A stretch of 64,000 nucleotides of DNA from Helicoverpa zea (lineage: Eukaryota; Arthropoda; Insecta; Lepidoptera; Noctuidae), in NCBI RefSeq assembly GCF_022581195.2, contig NC_061459.1, positions 9,982,001 to 10,046,000 on the forward strand. The letters run 5' to 3'. Positions 35,901-49,546 of the stretch are shown one piece after another (within the stretch, counting starts at the first letter, position 1; every line of letters starts with the position of its first letter). The notes beneath the pieces are model-generated. The model was not told the DNA's origin. It worked only from the letters and a program-made list of their open reading frames with translations, and searched no databases. The position numbers were made by a program, and so were the translations under genes.

Positions 35901-38194
35901 CACAAGATTCAATCTCATAGCATTATGGAGTTACATAGCCTTTTTCTTAATGTAGGCGGCTTAAACCTGGGATTATTCCGAGGCGACCTTTAGCTTTGGG
36001 CGGTTTCCGCCCCAGTCTTTGGGCGTGGACCTTGCTTTAGACGTCTCTCTTCGCTTTGCGAAAAAAACAGCACTTCTTTATACACAAAAAGAAAATAACT
36101 TTTTGGTTTTTTGGCCGGTTTCAGCTTACATAATTAACAGAGCAATTTTATAATTTTGTGAAACAACACGATTTAAATATTTCTTCACTGTTATTTTAGT
36201 ATACATTTACATAATTAGTTATGTTTTTGGCATTATTAATTTTAATGAGTGGTTGAGTAATTTTGTGTATTTACTTATTTATTATTATATTGTATGGTAA
36301 TTATGATTATCATATCATATAGTTTTCAAAAATTGGTGGTAGAGGTCATATTCTAAACGTTTATTATCATAATGAGAGTACAAGAAAACAGTTCCAAAGT
36401 AGTTTCATAAATAACAACAAATCGCCTTATGTGACACGTTTATTCAATTGTAAAACACATACCTAGGTACGTAATATACGGCACTTCTTCAATCTAGTAC
36501 CTACATTCCTTTAATTCTAGAAAAAGTCTTACCCACATAAAAAAATACATTCCAGGCTTTTATAGATCACGAAAACAACTAACAAATCCACATTCACCAG
36601 CCTCGGGGCTCCGTTAGAGACGATTTACACATTACCGGTTACCCGGGAACATTATACATGCCGACTTCGAAATGAAACAGTATACTTACTTTGCATAAAC
36701 TACGCTATTCTGAAAGGTCTATGCGATAAATGTGCCCGACAACATTATTTTGGGACTAAGAAATTCCAGCCTACTTATCGTTTGAATTCCGAACAAATTA
36801 TGTAAAGCGATAAACGTATTTTGTTGAGTAACTAAGCTAGTTTATTGAAACCTCCGCTTACGTTATTGATAAACCATTAAACAAACAAACTACTTACAGT
36901 TTCGAAGGTCAAGAGTTCAAATTAATTTACAGTATCAGGTGTCGCGTAAGTAAATGTGCTTTGAAAATTGATCGTTGTGGCCTCGTGCGGGGTAATGTGA
37001 GGTGCCCTTTAGTTGCTCGGCGATTCTGTCACCTCCGCTCAGTCATTACAACCAGACAGGCGTAGACATTCATCTCTTGAACAAATATAAGACTGGGACG
37101 CCATCTGCCTGTCGTTTAATGCCAAATATGTACAAAATATTGCGGTGTAGTTCGGGTTTTTGGTTCTTTGCTGTTTGAATTTGAAGTTGTGACTTAGTTT
37201 TTTGATCGATGCTCTTTTATATTTTATGTTTATATATATTTTGTATATAGTATTTTATTTTTAGTTTTGTTTAAAGATAAGTAGTTTAAGTTTGTATATA
37301 TGTATAGTGTGTACATTGTAGAAATAGATTATAAAAATAAACCTCAAATTGTTTTTTAAATAGTAACATTTCTGAAAAGCATAGACTTGAATTATTGTGC
37401 AACATACCCTATTTTCAATAACTAATACTTATCGACCGGGAAGAAATCTGAGATTAATAGTCACCCACTGTTCAGCTGCCCCAATAACTACTATAACCAT
37501 AACCGTAACCAAATCTTATTCGTTTCGCACATCAATTGGTTCTATATTATCGGATAAAAAACCAGCAGTGCACGCACAATGGCATAATAAACATTAGCAG
37601 ATCAAAAAACTACCGATTAAGCATGCTCTCCCCTTTATCATAGCAAATTGTCACCCGTGACGTGCGATACGGTGGCAACACTGGCACGTTGACATTTCGG
37701 GGTGTCTGACACTCGGCTATGCCCGGAGCTCGGGGTGTCTATTATTTATCATAACCCATCAATTTGTGTCGGTGACTGATGAATGTGCACACCGCAGCCG
37801 CAAGCTGCTGGTATAATCGAGCGTTTAATTGTGCTCCCCGCTTTATACGAGCACTACGTGACGCTCGCAATATCCGCGATGTGGTGTCATTTAAAATTTT
37901 GACATACTCCGCTGAAAGCTCTTTTTGTGTTCTACGGAGTGAGGTATACAGATTTATTCACTTAGGTTATGATTCCGTTGGCGCACATTTTGTGTAATTG
38001 ATGTTTGAGGACAATTGCAATTAATTTTTAAATGTATGTAAGTTAGAGATGCATCGCATTATAATGAGGGCTGCTTTACTATGCTGTTCCGAAATTATTT
38101 TGTGATACGATTCTATTAAAAAAAAAAAACAGGAAAAATTATAATAAACACAAACCATTATAATAAAAAACACATCACTATAAGCTATATACAG
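35901..38194. other. Non-coding, with a less AT-rich patch at 37640-37900
   Basis: No gene is supported. The patch at 37640-37900 has higher GC and an information-rich look (GTGACGTGCGATACGGTGGC, GCACACCGCAGCCGCAAGC) that could be a conserved regulatory block or exon of unknown type. Only cross-species comparison could tell. Confidence 0.5.
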
Positions 38195-38196
38195 TA

Positions 38197-38745
38197 GACC
38201 GCATCCTTTCAGGAGGTGATAGTATAGGTCAATACGAACAAATTTGACCCTGGGATATACTGGGCAAAAGTTAACCCGTTTCAAGATAATCGAATTTTAA
38301 GATCTTTTCTTTACAAGTCGTCTAGGTACACGTATACATTTTTATTACTAGTTAAAAGTCTCGTTTTTGCGGATTTTTGTGTGTTTTGTGGCTTTTTGGA
38401 TAGCTAGATAAATGTAGATGTTTTTTAAGTATTCTGCACAAAAAAATGAAGAGTAATATTTTTGAGAAAATATCTACTAAAAAAGTAATTGCTGTTCGCT
38501 ATAATTTCCTCTGTGATTTGTACAATTTATGGTTTGTTATTATGAAATGATTCATCTTCTATCCAAAAACACACAAAAATCCACAAAAACGAGACTTTTG
38601 ACTAATAATGAAAATTAATACGTGTACCTAGACGACTGATCTTGAAATTCGATTATCTCGAAACGGGTTAACTTTTGCCCAGTGTATCCCAGGGTCAAAT
38701 TTGTCCGTATTGACCTATACTATCACCTCCTGAAAGGATGCGGTC
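38197..38745. mobile_element. Inverted-repeat MITE, 549 bases
   Basis: Arms of about 200 bases (38197-38402 and about 38560-38745) are inverted copies with scattered differences. The ends read GACCGCATCCTTTCAGGAGG inward and are flanked by TA (38195-38196 and 38746-38747). There is no ORF of note. TA flanks suggest a Tc1/mariner-type or similar source of transposase. It shares no clear similarity with the foldback element at 27.5 kb. Confidence 0.88.
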
Positions 38746-38747
38746 TA

Positions 38748-41700
38748 CTTACCAGTAACCCTGTATACAAAAATTAAAACATGTTTTTCCATTTGACAAA
38801 TCCGAAACATTTATACCTACACGTCCCCCAATCACACAATACGGCTCCCCAATTTACCATAATAACCCCCATTCCCCATGGGGAATTGGTTGGCAAACTG
38901 TCCAATCTCAAAGTTTGTGCGCACGGGACTGCGAACGAAAGCTAATTCGTAATAAGTACTCGTACGACCAAATGTTTTACCGCAGATCGAATTTGGGCCA
39001 GTCAATTATTGCACCAATCATTTTATTTTTTCCTTTAAAAATTAATTAATTTATATTGTTTGACTTCATAGCTCACCACCTGAGTGTACGATTTTATAAA
39101 AAAGGAGAAAAACAAAAGCACAGTTGGCGTAGTTTGCTCGTTGACTCGCTAACAAAATACATTATGTGTTTGTGATAAAGTTTAAGATGCTTTAGAGTAA
39201 ATGACGCGACGCTACAACTCTGCGCTGTATGCCTCGAGCCTTACATTTTACGGCAGCATAACTTACTTGAATTTTCATTTTGATAACTGACAAACTTTTC
39301 CGTTGTTAAACTGTGGCTGTGATTAAAGTTTTAAAAATTTACAAGGTACGTGGCTATGCAGCGACCTCTAATAGGATTGGGGAAGTCTTGACAAGTGATA
39401 TTTATTAGCACACCCATATTGTTATTAGTGATAAATGTGCCCCCATTATGGCACTACCTCTACCACCTGACATGGAATTTCATTTAAAGAAGAAGCGGCC
39501 CATATTGCTCCGTTCCACTTGCTAATTTTGTTAGGCGATGAATCATGTTTATGAGACAGCCACATTTTTGTGCGTGTAACTCCGTGCTCTATAAAACTGA
39601 TTTATTTATTTATCATTTAAGCAAATAGCTTGTGTGATGCCTGTGTATGGGCAAGTTGATGGAGCATTTTTTTTGCGTGCTACAATATTGCCTATTTGTG
39701 CGATATGTGCCTAATATTGTGTGTTTGGCAATCAGCTGTATAACATTTTTTGTAGATTTAATGGACCGGTACTTTAATATGCCTTTTATTTTTATACTTA
39801 TTTAGACCCAGTCCTTCCAGCCTTTTTGGTACGTATATTTTTTTTATTTATAATTGAGTTTTTAATAGTCGTTATTCAGTACGCATTAATCGCGTGTTTC
39901 GCGTTAATTAACGTTCTCTGCGGACGCTTGGAAAGCAACCACGCCCACTTTTGTTAATGTACCCATTCATGAATGACGTAGTATTAATGCCGTCAATAAA
40001 CTATCCAGTGACCACGCCTGATGGTAACGAGAAATAATGCCTTCATTAAGATAGGCGTAGGTGTGCCTGAAGGATATTAATCGCGTGGCAACCGGACTAA
40101 AAAGAAACAACAACAAACTATTAGCTTTTGGGTGTAGCTGTGTAGAAATATATAAGAAATTGTATATAAAAAAGAAAATTATCTCATTGTGTTAATCAAA
40201 ATAATTATACTAAGAAATTATGACCCATGGTCAAAATGGAAATCTTTACGTAATTAATTATTTATAATACTCATACTTGGACTTTTTTCTGTTCAAGATA
40301 CCATCCAATCTTTGAAACTCCCCAGAAAATCATTCCTATAACGAAACAAACCATCTCCCTTCGTATGCGAATAAGCCCGAACACGTGTTCGTTGAGCATG
40401 ATCCACTTTCTCGTATCAAAACCTCTAATTAATATACACGCCACGCTTCCTACTTAAACGTGCAAGTCAAATCTTTTGTTGAAATGTCACGTGGAACACC
40501 CCCGTGGTTGGATCAAAATATACTTATGAATCAGTTGCAAAATTGTCATATAATCGGTGTTCGGTTCTGAAATTTTTATAACATGCAATCCTGTATCAAC
40601 TCCAGCTTTGTAAAGTTAGATGAACATAACATACTATAGCAAACTTTGTTTTTGGGAAATCATCAAATCCTGTCAGTGCACCTTGAGGGAGTGTCAAATT
40701 CTTACTGACTAAAGCCCTTTATGTACCAGGGCCACGGCAACTCTTTCGAACAACCCCGCAGCCCCGGCGGGCTTTGGCCCTGGTGGGACAAAGAAAAGAA
40801 ATAAAGCACACCCCTGATTTTCAGATGTTTTTATTACCAGTTTGTTAGCTTCGACTCCCGTTTGCACCACTGTGCTAATGTGCACATCCCCAACACAATT
40901 TGTCTATTCAATTTATTTACAAATGATAGACACAGTATGGTGTTTTCAACACATTTAATACTAAATGTGTTTAGTGCAAGTGGGCCTAAGTCTTGTATAA
41001 ATTGTGCCATGTCGGGCACAGCGCAATTTAACAGCGGAGAGGCGTTTGTGCTTGATAGCGATTCCATATGTTATGCAGCTAGCCTGCTAGCTGTAATTTA
41101 ACTCGAAACATTGTTGCAGAGCGTTTTGAATGGAGAATATGTGTGTTTAGGTATTCAAACAAATAAAAGATTACGGCACTTCTTATACCAATCAATATAT
41201 TTAAACTGTAAACTCTTGGAAAAGTTTCATCTTTATGATCAGTTTTTGTGACCTGCTTTGAACAGTTTACCAAATTATTTCATTAAAAATCAGATTGCAA
41301 TAAATGAAGCCGACGTATACTACTGCTCAACTTCTTGAAAACTACAAGAGTGTATTTACACACTAAAAAAAATTGAAACAACAATGCAGGTTTACTATAT
41401 ACACTATGAGGTACATATACGCAAGGAGCAACCTGAAATGGTACCAAAACACGTAGGTCTTTTGAAAGTATTACTTATACCAAACTTGTAGGTTGTTTCT
41501 AACTTACTGAAAGGTTCCACTGAGCACTTTGTTTACCGTGGATATATGAAAGTCAGACTTTCTGAACTTGTTAAAGTAAAACATGTTTTACTTCTTCAAG
41601 TTAATCCATTTTTAACACGGCTGGAATTTCATGACAGCTTTTGAATTTCAATTAAGGAATACTATCCCCTATTGTTATGAAGTAATTATTTGTAGGAAAA

Positions 41701-42811
41701 TAAAAGTGCATTATTACATTTCAAGATAACTCCGGGATATTAAAATGTCATATTTTTCATTACACTTAACATAAAATGGTTAATTAATTTTTCACATTAC
41801 AAATAATATTCACTGGAAGTGACATTTAATTAAAAATTAAATTCTCTTTTTAAGCTGTGAAGTAATTTCAAGTATTCATTAAAATATGACTTTACTATTA
41901 AAGCTGAAGACTTTTTCAGGCCATTAGGTACTAGTACCTACTACTTACGTATCAACTAACTTTGTTTTACGACTAAGACAAAATTTGAAAATACAGATAT
42001 AACTTGTTGAATTTCTGCTGTAATTTTTAGAAATATCATAATTGACCTCCATATCTATCAGACTAATTCGGATCATTGATATTGATCATCATCGTGGAAA
42101 CTAGACCACTGCTTAACCACTAGCTTTGGTAATTCAATTGAATTCTGTAATATGATAATTTGTCTATATTTAGCAACAAATTATTAAATAATTTAATTTA
42201 CCAATACCAGCTAATATTAATTGACAGATTGATTTGCAGACGATAATTGGATTATGAGCTAATTATACATTCAAATCCAATTAACGAATACGTTAATTGA
42301 CCTTTAAATACAAACAAATACTATCTGTAGGTGGGATGTAGGTGTAGAAATGTAGATGAAAATGTGATTTAAATGTTAGTTTTGCAAGTTGCACCTATAA
42401 TTATGATGTAAATTAACATTATATAATTCGATGTGTATTGCTATTGTTGTATTATTTGTATGTTGTATTGCCCGAAGTTCTACCTGAATCTCAATGAGAC
42501 TTCATCCCGCACCCGGATAAATGTAAACCTGTGTCTTCACACAATCGAACACAACTTCACAATCGAATTGTTACAAGCATATTTGTTTTCCAAATGTTTT
42601 GGCTTAAAAACGCGTGAATGTCGAAAGTATTTTTCTAAATGGATTCGTCATGATGTATCCGAACAATATAACATTCTGTCTTACCTTCATATATTCCCAT
42701 GCCTACAGTTTTTTCCCCTACACCTCGTGTAAAGCATTGCGTACCTCTCTGTATTACATTAAATGTTAACCATATCTAAAAAATGTTGACCCAACATTTC
42801 TTCTCTTCCAG
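38748..42811. other. Non-coding upstream of the first recognised Tmtc exon
   Basis: Probably a Tmtc intron, because the exon at 42812 is internal and begins with a splice acceptor. It includes a block at 39885-40100 with CCACGCCC and TTAATCGCGTG-type motifs, and a GC-rich hairpin at 40725-40784 (ACCAGGGCCA against TGGCCCTGGT). No upstream coding exon was found. Confidence 0.55.
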
Positions 42812-42948
42812 GAACAATCGCACAAGTCATACCGGCCGCTGACGGTGCTGACCTTCCGATGGAACTACGCCATCCATGGTCTGCAGCCAGCAGGCTACCA
42901 TCTAGTCAACTTGCTGTTACACGCTCTCGTGTCACTGCTGTATTACAG
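42812..42948 (+). CDS. Tmtc: Tmtc-family internal exon (a)
   Basis: Internal coding exon of a TMTC-family protein, an ER multipass GT-C type enzyme reported to O-mannosylate cadherins. It follows the acceptor ttctcttccag and ends at the donor gtaaga. In the open frame it encodes 45 residues plus two bases of an Arg codon. It begins with EQSHKSYRPLTVLTFRWNY, the conserved end of the first lumenal loop, and continues into a membrane segment (HLVNLLLHALVSLLYY). The last two bases, AG, join the first G of the exon at 54541 to give AGG (Arg), so the frame is kept across an 11.6-kb intron. The fragment resembles the TMTC1/TMTC2 branch, but the paralogue is not settled. The exon coding the upstream acidic motif of the same loop was not found to the left. 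Confidence 0.93.
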
Positions 42949-43195
42949 GTAAGATGTTTGTATAAGAGAAGAACACACAAGAAACACTGAATTTAGGACT
43001 AAAAATGTACAGTAAAGATGTTAGTAGAAAATTAAAACAAAAATAAATGAAAAACATCAAATAAATCAGTTACGTGAACATTCATGAGTCAGCCCAATTA
43101 TTTCACACTATGTAAACTCTCTATGTCAAAACCCGACAGAATTATAAACCTTATTCATATTAAGTTAAAAAAAAATAGTACAAACTTGAACATAC

Positions 43196-43271
43196 GCATC
43201 TCATAATTTGTCTGTCTATAAAACTCTGCAGACAGAACGTCACACAAGCCACAGACAAATTATGAATATGC
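43196..43271 (+). other. Hairpin, about 20-bp arms (miRNA-like candidate)
   Basis: The arm GCATCTCATAATTTGTCTGT (43196-43215) pairs with ACAGACAAATTATGAATATGC (43251-43271), with one small bulge and a 35-base loop. The size is within the pre-miRNA range, but pairing beyond the arms is weak and the mature sequence is not recognised, so it may be a chance or decayed repeat. Confidence 0.35.
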
Positions 43272-46244
43272 AATTAAAAATCCCATGCAAGCCAAAATTA
43301 GTGTAACAACTAATTACGAAGCGGCCGACGAGATTTCCCTGATTTTCATAACAACACAAACTTCCACTGTATTCAACTTTATGTTTTATAGTGAGAGCAA
43401 ATTCCAACTTTTGATTGTATAAGGGAAAATCGGCAGTGCGCAGCTAAACTCGGATCTCGTTAAAACTCCAATGACTTTACCACCTAAATAGGATTGATTA
43501 AAGAACGCAGGAAGGCTTAATTGGATGAGAAGGGCTTTCAAATCTCTAGTGTTTGAGAGAATGAATAATTATTTCATATTTATTCACCCTTAGGGTGATG
43601 GAAAGAGTTTTAATTGAATCAGGATGGCCAAATTGTACTATGAAGTATTAGTTCTGTTATGGTTATAATATCGGAAGAGAGAGATAGATCCTTACAGAAT
43701 GGATAGCGTTATCATCAGCAATTTAAAACTGAACATGTTGATCAATTACAGCTATTAACTATATAACAGACTTAATCTTAGTAGCAAAATCTTCATTTTG
43801 CCCGAAGGTTACACTATTAGATAGTGTAATTTAAAACAGCAAGAAATAGCACCTAAGCTATATACGAGCAGTCTGCACTATTTTTGTCCATGTTATCTAA
43901 AATGAAATAGAGAATTCAAGTCCTCTTACACTGAATATTTCAGTCCTTTAAAATAGGTGGATCAATACAAACATTTACGTAAACTGTATTTCTAAGTAAT
44001 CCATAACTGGCTCACACGGTGACGTAACATTGATTAATACTGAAGTCCAATCAGAGTTGACCGGCATTGTTAACTTCTAATTGATAATTGAATGGCAAAA
44101 CTTTGAATTGTGAGGACTCTATAATCCGAATATAGGCTGTATGAACCGAAGTGGGCGTGGTTTGTTTAATTATTCAACACAATAAACCCCTGATCGGCTG
44201 GTTTAGAGTTGTTTACGAGTGAATTTTAATTAATTTTTACACGGCGGAATTGAGTTAGCGCTCGCAGTGTAGGGTTGAAGAAAGGGTGGTGTGAATCTCG
44301 GTCGCGTCGAGGATTTTATTTTGCAAGGCTGCTCGTTATCCTGGCACGCGAATATTGCACGCACTGCTGTGTGCTGACGTACGATTCTGATTGATACATG
44401 GACATGTTCCCTTAAAAATCTTTTCACCGTTTGTATTTCCATTCTGAATATTGAAATAGTAGTATTTTTTTAGCAGTGTGATATCGGAATTCGAAGAATA
44501 TATTTTTAATGAAATCCGTATTGACCTCAATCCGCTGGTATGGCAACAGAGAGCCGAAGAAACAAATGACCTACAATTAAGATCGCATCAAAGTTAACTG
44601 AAACACTAAAATACATAATTAATGTGTGTAAACGAGCTCGCAATACTCATTTGATTTGGTTGTTATTGCTTTTAAAACAGAAGTGTAATAGAATGCCGGT
44701 GCTGTTACCATTAATAAGTAGTTATAGGATTTGGGTCAGGCTTGCAGCGGCATCGGCCGCGGCGCCGAGGCCACCAACTGCTCCAGTTAAGCCAGTTTTA
44801 ATCAGCCACCCGTGCGCCCGATCCCCTTAGTTACTGCTAATTACGGATACTTGCTGTCCACCGCGAACTTAGCCCGGCTTATGCTCAATATCCAATTTGC
44901 CAACATAATCCTATTAACGATTTCGAGCACTCATTATTATTCTAGTCCGGCGGACAAGTTACGGAACATCGCTGTGGTCCCCGTTTGTACATGTGTATTT
45001 ACAACTTCCCTTTGATAACAAACCCATGGAAACTGTTACAATTCGATAGCGAACTCCAAGTGAAAGGAAAAGTTTTAGCTCAAGTCCGCAGCGGTTCCGG
45101 ATTTTGAGAAGGTTCGCTTTTGTGTGAAGCAATTGCCTACATATGAGTACCTATACAATGAAGGAACCTTATGTAAAACACAAAACATAGAGGAACAATA
45201 TACGTGCCTTGCGAATGTATAAAACCATAACCAAATATTGCCGTAGACTAGAGTAGTTCCATCCAAAATGTGCCGACATTCCAAAAATATCCGACCGCTC
45301 TTAACATAGCGACTGGCGGCAAATATCGTCGGTATTTCTGTCCATTTCGGCTTAGTGGGGGTCGTGGGGACAGAGCACTACAGCCTATACCCTTCACGGT
45401 GTTCAGGAGGTGTTAAAATTCACACGCAAATGACGCATTCAGACCCGACAATAACCGGGTAACGAAGCACGAACATCATTCTAATCCGCTGAAGTTCTGA
45501 CTCGGGGACGATTCAGAACGTTCAATACCGGGCATTGCAGCAAACTAGGAAACCTGCGCGCAATACAATATGACGACATCAACTTGTTTACGCCACTCAA
45601 AAGTTTGTAATGTACTTAGTGCGGCGCTCACTCCAATCATATTAGAGTATCAAGCGGAAATTTTAGGCTGCCACATTATTTGCAACTCGAAAATGTTCAA
45701 CTTCAAACTTATAATGGAATTACTTTCGAATTCATGGCTCGCTGACGTTCGCATGCGGAAACCCTAATTTGAAAGTAATGCATGTTGTAATATAAAACTT
45801 CTTGCGTTTACCTGCGTTACACATCCTGTAGATGCAAGACACGTATACGCCGTGTATTGCAGCACTTTGTATAACAAAACAGCTCAGAGAGATAAAAGTG
45901 ATTCAACTGGGAAACAGGAGCACAAAGCAATTACCTAGAAAAACAGTAGGTAGAGTTAATAACGTTAATATTAATTAATGAAATATTCGCGAAAGTTAGA
46001 TATAACCGTTAAACTCTCGCCGGAATAATAATGAAAGCAACTTGAGCCAAAGTAAAGGAATAGGCAAACAAGAGAATTTGTTACGTAAGACACGAAGGCT
46101 GTTTGGGCCATTCATAACGTAATGGAGCGAGAGAGGCACCGGAGAGCGCAAAACTTTTTACCGCCGAGTTAAATTAGTTTTTCATAGTATCCGTACATCT
46201 CCTGTCATACAGTTACTTGCGGCGCCGGCGTTTTGTCTTATTCC

Positions 46245-46340
46245 ATGCGAGTAATTAATTACATTTAGTAATTAATTTACTCATAATGCGAGTGTATCGT
46301 TATTCAGGAATAATTAAGCCATTTATTAATTAAAATGCGT
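46245..46340. promoter_or_regulatory. Cluster of TAATTA homeodomain-type cores
   Basis: TAATTAATTA, TAATTAATTTA, TAATTAAG, ATTAATTAAA and GTAATTATC fall within about 95 bases of the Tmtc intron. TAATTA is the core bound by many homeodomain proteins, so this could be an enhancer. AT-rich introns give such clusters by chance, so confidence is low. Confidence 0.25.
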
Positions 46341-49094
46341 AATTATCGTTTGAGTGTGGAGGCGTCGCTCCGGGCTCGTAATGTAACTGTGGTTCAATGA
46401 AAAACGAATCGTGGAGTAACCGAGTGAACGCTGCGGATGGGAGCAAAATGTAATCAAACAGATGGAAGGACAAAAAAGTTACCCTAACAGCACCCCCTAT
46501 TTGGCAAAACCGTAAAAAACCTAAACGTTAGGTACGTTTTGCTGTTGAACACATTTGCATACGCATATTTGCTTTCACTCAGTTTTATTAACACTGAATC
46601 TTTTTAGTGTAAAGTCTTTATATCGTATGTTTACCCTTTTTTGGTTCTCTGAACTTTATTTAAATAATTTTCTGAAACATAAATATAATATAAAATTCCT
46701 CTTCTATTAAAATAAATGTCGTATTAGTTAGTACTAAATGTAAGTCTAAAAATATACGTAGTCGCAGTAGGTTTCGTTATAAAATATATCTTGGCAAGGA
46801 AGTATGCTACATAACCGAGACGCCACCGAGATAATTCAGACATTTGAAGTAAGTACGTGACGTCACAACCCGTCCGCCGTTAACCTGTAACCGCTCCCAG
46901 CCATACAACACACACATAAATCGTCGCCGGAGATAAAACTAAGAACAAACAGAAGAGCGCAATAAATAGAAAAATATAAGAGCAGTAAAAGTTATATGAC
47001 GAAGACAAAACGGCTGCGACGATTTGCGATCCCCGGGGTTCCATTACGGGTACATATTGTTTATTGCTTCCTTATTTTTCTGGTGATGTGGTACATGCGG
47101 TTTGGTGACATGGCCAATGAATACATTATGTCTGTTTGATGGATTGCTGTGTGGTTACACGGAGCGTTTGGCGGCCCACGCCTGCTGCCAATTAGGCCGA
47201 TATGTGAGTCGGCCGATCCCTGATTGTTGAGAGTTCCGCCGGCTACGATGACGAATGACGCTTAATTATCGACGATACTTCGCTCTTTGCTTTGGTAATG
47301 TTGGTATACAAGGATTTGTTTGTCATTGTTTCTATTGACTTGTTTATAAATCTTTGTAGATAAAGGTGTACTTGTGCCTACGACATTTTCATTTTATGCA
47401 TAGGCAATATTCATAAAAGGCATGGCACTATTTTCAAGAATGATAGTGTTAACTTCGAATATCGTTTCTGGGAACAAATCTAAGATACATTTTTTGATAT
47501 TTCTGATATGTGTGCCATATTTTTCCGTCTCACTTCGAGAGCAAGATAAACGAGGCGTTAGTCTAACACTTCATTTGTCAAAGGAGGTTGAAGGGTGTGC
47601 GTGAAAGTGATGAACATCCACTTTTTCGCCAGTATCTGTCGTTAATTTGAATTTGTGTCCCACGACCAACAGTGACAAATCACGTACGGTATCATTTTTC
47701 AAAATATATTTTTTTTAATTTTAGAAGAAAAAAAAATGACAACTTAATTTTTTGCGTTTGTTTTGATATTAAATTCCTAAAATAGGTATATTTTTATGAC
47801 ATGACTGTGATAATACATGAACAAAACAGTATTCATGTATCTATACAACACTTTTCGCTGTGTACCTAAATGGTGTATGGTATGACCAAATACTCATTCA
47901 AACAAAAACAAATACATACAAAAATGTAGGTACGTAAATAGAACATACAGGCTTTTATTCAGTGCACATAGTTCAGATCCTCGTCCCACATTCACGATTC
48001 TAGGTGTTATTTTAATAAATAGCGTTCAATAGGACGGAACGCCTTTCATGCTACGTCAAGTATTTTTCAATTCATTCGAAGTACAAAAAATAACTATAAA
48101 AAGCTTTATAAGTACTTAGTCTTATTCTAGTGTTGCTTTTTATTTAAAAATGTAGTTCCATGAATCTTAATTAAGATTCTCGGAAATACCGTTTGCGGTC
48201 ACTAGGTATGTTAGTAAGAATAATTACTTATGTTTTTTGACTTTTCTGATGAAATACTTATATTTGAATATGAAACCCATATTTACCAGCACGAGAATTT
48301 TCTACAGTTTTGACCGTCAGGATTTTTCTATTTCAAATATTTTTTTACGTAATATCACATCACAAATTATCGGATATTTTGTAGCTACAATAAAAACTCG
48401 TGTTACAAAATTACATCAATCAAGCAATCTCAAACGTTATATCTATTCATTTAAAAATTCCAAACTGTATTCTACGAACTAACTGAAATATCATCCCACG
48501 CACCCTGAGCCAGAAATGATTGCCAAAAGCTTTGGTAAGCCGAAAAAATAGTACAAAATATTCGGCTAAAGCACAGCTCTATTTCTGCCAAATTGAGAGT
48601 TACGGAGAAATAGTTTGTATATCAAAAGTATTAACTATTCGTTAGCGAGTTGTATGTTGACGTAAATTTGTTTGTGCGAGTCAGCTTTTAACTTTAGTGC
48701 CTGATGATTAACCAGATATGTGTAGTCTAAAATTCGAAAAGTCACAATGGTCTCTATACCATGTGAAATACATATTGGAAAATGAGGAATTTCTAAGAAA
48801 ACGATGTGAGACAAGAAAAGATTTTTCATGAATATTCATGAATAAACAGTCTTGCTATGGTAGATTTATGTGTATTTAACGACTGACTGCAACATGTATT
48901 ACATAAATAATTTAAAAAAATTCGATTCACAAAAATAATGATGTTAAAATTGCATTCTTCTTGGATTAGCATTGAAAGGTGCAATTTGTACTACATACAA
49001 TAAGCAAAGTCCTGTAATTACACAACCATCAAACAGCAATCAACATCAAAAACCAATTCAAATGTACTACAAGGTAAAGGTTACCATTGTTGAA

Positions 49095-49192
49095 GAAGAA
49101 ATACTTCTATACTTCAGAAGAGGAAAAAAAATACTATAAAATATATAAAAATATAGGAAGAAATACTTCTATACTTCAGAAGAGGAAAAAAA
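49095..49192 (+). repeat. Tandem duplication, 62-bp period
   Basis: GAAGAAATACTTCTATACTT at 49095 recurs at 49157 with the following CAGAAGAGGAAAAAAA. The two 36-base copies are identical and separated by AT-rich sequence. It looks like a local, recent duplication. Confidence 0.9.
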
Positions 49193-49324
49193 AGAGGAAA
49201 AAAAATCATCCATTTATATTTCCTTGAAATAGTCATCATCACATTTCAATGAAAGAAACGGATGTTATATATCTCAAATGTTTCCTCAATTATTTCCTAG
49301 AACATGTCTGTTCAACTGTAAGGT

Positions 49325-49546
49325 AATAATATACGTCGGGACACCTTTTCACACACGGTCGGTTAGCCCCATGCTAAGTTATTAATTATCTTGTGTTATG
49401 GATACCAACACAACTGATAAACTACATATATACATATTATAACACCCAGACCACGGCCAACAAGCAGGCTCATTACACAAATGTCGACCGAACCGGGAAT
49501 CGAACTCGGCAGTCCGGCATGGTGACCATTGCACCATCGAGGTTCT
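49325..49546 (-). mobile_element. tRNA-derived SINE, third family
   Basis: On the minus strand from 49546: A box TGGTGCAATGGTCACC (49536-49521) and B box CCGAGTTCGATTCCC (49509-49495). The body contains TGAGCCTGCTTGTTGG and ends near GCTAACCGACCGTGTGTG and GGTGTCCCGACGTA. The head and the conserved 3' segment are typical of a lepidopteran SINE with a tRNA promoter. It lies in the Tmtc intron, antisense to the gene. Confidence 0.78.
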
